Below, one piece after another: positions 62,985 through 64,000 of a stretch of 64,000 bases of DNA. Each line of letters begins with the position of its first letter. The first letter of the stretch is position 1. The notes under the pieces are model-generated. The model was not told where the DNA came from and made no database searches. It saw only the letters and a program-made list of their open reading frames with translations. Source of the DNA: an uncultured Muribaculaceae bacterium (GTDB taxonomy: Bacteria; Bacteroidota; Bacteroidia; Bacteroidales; Muribaculaceae). The position numbers were made by a program, and so were the translations under genes. The stretch is from NCBI GenBank assembly GCA_947632485.1, contig CANRPJ010000010.1, positions 25,401 to 89,400 of the forward strand, written 5' to 3'.

Positions 62985-63202
62985 GGGTGTCCGATAGTTC
63001 GCCAAAAGTCTGTTACCATTTCGCGCGACAGAAGATTGAGATACCTCTGGACGGCAGAATCATCGCCTCGCAGATGAAACAGCAGGGCGAGTTCAAAGTT
63101 ATTACTATTAGCACCGGCGACAGCGAGAAAAGAATTTTTGTCGCCAATGCCAATTGCCTTACACTCGGCAGGAGTAATATTGTGGTCAAACACTATTTCC
63201 AT
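62981..63202 (-). CDS. Small protein of unknown function, cargo of leader copy 2
   Basis: The frame encodes 73 residues starting MEIVFDHNITPAECKAIGIG and ending TDFWRTIGHP. It is soluble and slightly acidic, with FLAVAGANSNNFELALLFHL and an Arg/Asp-rich middle. Start is at the end of the duplicated leader (63200-63354), just where the amber-interrupted gene starts in copy 1, although the two proteins are not similar. An upstream in-frame Met exists inside the leader hairpin but would delete the leader logic. Function unknown. Confidence 0.5.
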   Translation of the reverse strand: MEIVFDHNITPAECKAIGIGDKNSFLAVAGANSNNFELALLFHLRGDDSAVQRYLNLLSREMVTDFWRTIGHP

Positions 63203-63234
63203 AGCGCAAAGGTGAGAATTTATATCGGCTTCAA

Positions 63235-63274
63235 AATCAAACCGGAAGATTTCCACAAAGCGTAAATCTCCCGG
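63235..63274 (-). terminator. Attenuator-like hairpin in leader copy 2
   Basis: On the minus strand CCGGGAGATTT (63274-63264), 11 nt, AAATCTTCCGG (63252-63242) forms an 11-bp stem with one G-U pair. The base that differs from copy 1 keeps pairing, and TTTGATTTTG follows. Structure is preserved while sequence drifts. Confidence 0.65.
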
Positions 63275-63323
63275 AGTCAGGGTGCAAGTCGAGCCTCAAT
63301 AGAGGCTGTAACAATCACCGACG

Positions 63324-63353
63324 TAAAGTTAGCTAAATTTTTTAGAAAAACAA
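63324..63353 (-). promoter_or_regulatory. Promoter of cassette 2
   Basis: TTG (63351-63353), 19 nt, TAACTTTA (63324-63331) on the minus strand; one mismatch in the -7 element. Confidence 0.5.
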
Positions 63354-63424
63354 AATAATAACTCATGAGGTTTACGTAGAGTTGAATACGTCCCTGAGCG
63401 ATGAGAGGCTAATATCATTATCTA

Positions 63425-63445
63425 TAAACTTTTTTTATAAGTTTA
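63425..63445. other. Small inverted repeat
   Basis: TAAACTT (63425-63431) pairs with AAGTTTA (63439-63445) across an AT-rich loop, 36 bp before the -7 element of the broken gene at 63512. Operator or weak terminator; unclear. Confidence 0.3.
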
Positions 63446-63480
63446 GTGATTGTTTTATAAGCATATAGAAGGTCTTTCAT

Positions 63481-63488
63481 TAAATTTG
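63481..63488 (+). promoter_or_regulatory. -7 element upstream of the broken small gene
   Basis: TAAATTTG matches TAnnTTTG, 23 bp before the ATG at 63512. No clear -33 element. Confidence 0.45.
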
Positions 63489-63511
63489 CCATCAACTAAT
63501 TAGTTTATTAG

Positions 63512-63724
63512 ATGAAGCAGGCTATCATCACTGCTCTCAACGACAAGTTCGCCGGGGTAAGCGCGAATATTCTCGGTCGGGTCGCTGACAAACTCATCAG
63601 CAGCGGCAAGGTCAAAAAAAGCGGAAGATATTACGGACACGGTAGCGGGCGTGACCTTCTAGCGGGTTCTCAGACTCCGAAAGCACCCCATCAGCCTCGC
63701 GTTGTTGAGGTGCTTTTTCAGTAA
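63512..63724 (+). pseudogene. Broken phage-type small gene (homopolymer frameshift)
   Basis: The frame opens MKQAIITALNDKFAGVSANI then LGRVADKLISSGKVKK, resembling the N terminus of small proteins I recall from Bacteroidales phages and prophages. At a run of seven A (63614-63620) the frame shifts: as written it continues SGRYYGHGSGRDLL and loses coding character. With one A fewer it reads KKAEDITDTVAGVTF and meets TAG (63660-63662), where family members continue with Gln. So it carries a frameshift and then a truncation or nonsense. A terminator follows at 63680. Confidence 0.5.
63680..63718 (+). terminator. Intrinsic terminator after the broken gene
   Basis: AAAGCACC (63680-63687) pairs with GGTGCTTT (63709-63716), followed by further T (63717-63718). 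The loop is 21 nt. Confidence 0.6.
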
Positions 63725-63764
63725 ATTTAGGCGTAGTGAGTCAAATGGTAGTCAAATTTTGGCA

Positions 63765-63808
63765 AAAGAAAACTGCAACCAATTGAAAAAACAATTGATT
63801 GCAGTTTT
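63765..63808 (-). terminator. Terminator of the tRNA transcript
   Basis: AAAACTGCAACCAATTG (63769-63785) pairs with CAATTGATTGCAGTTTT (63792-63808) over 17 positions with one mismatch, with an A6 loop. Read on the minus strand, T-rich sequence follows. It lies 7 bp after the 3' end of tRNA-Leu. Confidence 0.8.
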
Positions 63809-63814
63809 CAAAAG

Positions 63815-63898
63815 TGTCCGGAATGAGACTCGAACTCACACGGCCTAACGGCCACTACCCCCTCAAAGTAGCGCGTCTACCAATTCCGCCATCCGGAC
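63815..63898 (-). tRNA. tRNA-Leu (anticodon GAG)
   Basis: An 84-nt type II tRNA. The acceptor stem GTCCGGA (63898-63892) pairs with TCCGGAC (63822-63816), with discriminator A. The D arm contains GGCGGAATTGGTAGACGC, the leucine pattern. The anticodon loop TTGAGGG gives GAG. The long variable arm pairs GGCC with GGCC, and the T loop has TTCGAGT. CCA is not encoded. It decodes CUC/CUU. Confidence 0.93.
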
Positions 63899-63927
63899 AT
63901 TTGATGAGAGCTTGCAAAGAAGCTTTG

Positions 63928-64000
<73 letters not shown>

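Larger units (their letters stand above)
63200..63354 (-). repeat. Leader repeat, copy 2
   Basis: Homologous to 62615-62775. It has a promoter (TTG 63351-63353, 19 nt, TAACTTTA 63324-63331), an extra small hairpin GCCTC/GAGGC (63292-63305) absent from copy 1, and the terminator-like hairpin (63242-63274). It ends at the start of the 73-residue gene. Confidence 0.7.

Noticed and set aside
62615..63354. Integron-type cassette array
   Set aside because: The shared leader contains promoter and terminator-like hairpin but no attC-like imperfect palindromes with the expected core sites, and no integrase is in view.

Overview
The window looks like chromosomal DNA from a gut Bacteroidales bacterium, most likely family Muribaculaceae. 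The evidence is recurrent Bacteroidetes-type promoters (TTTG or TTG, about 20 nt, then TAnnTTTG), weak or absent Shine-Dalgarno sequences, families typical of the order (DUF4924, DUF4922, DUF5106, a lipoprotein BamA/TamA-type TamL, BspA-like leucine-rich repeats) and roughly even base composition. Genus and family are inferred, since no rRNA is present.

Layout. 1-1155: start of a secreted-protein gene leaving the left edge, a cluster of palindromic repeats, and about 580 nt of noncoding, hairpin-rich sequence behind a good promoter. 1156-6302: BspA-like LRR protein, rubrerythrin, a Spy-like periplasmic protein, release factor 3 and a DUF4924 protein. 6375-13618: metallo-hydrolase, acyl-ACP thioesterase, TamL, HAD phosphatase, then a polysaccharide flippase with a glycosyltransferase. 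13670-16832: class I fumarase and an amino-acid antiporter. 17387-18704: toxin-antitoxin pair and a W-repeat protein. 19007-30602: a long plus-strand run with a multidomain amidase, glycosyltransferase, DUF4922 phosphorylase-like protein, AmpG permease and GlcNAc-kinase-like protein (a plausible wall-recycling group), then SGNH hydrolase, thioredoxin-like protein, DoxX, MnmA and a bifunctional nuclease. 30744-37330: arginine and polyamine group (ArgR, an ArgC-like protein without catalytic residues, SSB, arginine decarboxylase), then TruA and LigA. 37330-44221: glycosidase, ECF sigma/anti-sigma unit, and acyl-CoA dehydrogenase with its electron-transfer flavoprotein. 44404-61911: PD40 protein, CstA, PHP phosphatase, peroxiredoxin, glycosyltransferase, NhaA, quinone reductase-like protein, UmuC, ExoIII, an LRR protein, LepA, DMT transporter, papain-like peptidase, ADP-ribosylglycohydrolase, a possible 25-residue membrane peptide, and an HxlR regulator divergent from a flavin reductase.

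61912-64000 differs from the rest. It is gene-poor and looks like decaying mobile DNA ending at two tRNA genes (Leu-GAG and Gly-GCC). On the minus strand it holds two small-gene cassettes that share a duplicated leader of about 160 bp. Each leader has a promoter, then a terminator-like hairpin with a T-rich tail, and ends at the start codon of a different small gene. One of these genes has a single in-frame TAG. This repeated leader with unrelated cargo is the strongest candidate for something undescribed. The dispersed palindromic element (188-284, 51109-51179) and the ArgC-like protein beside argR are also worth attention.
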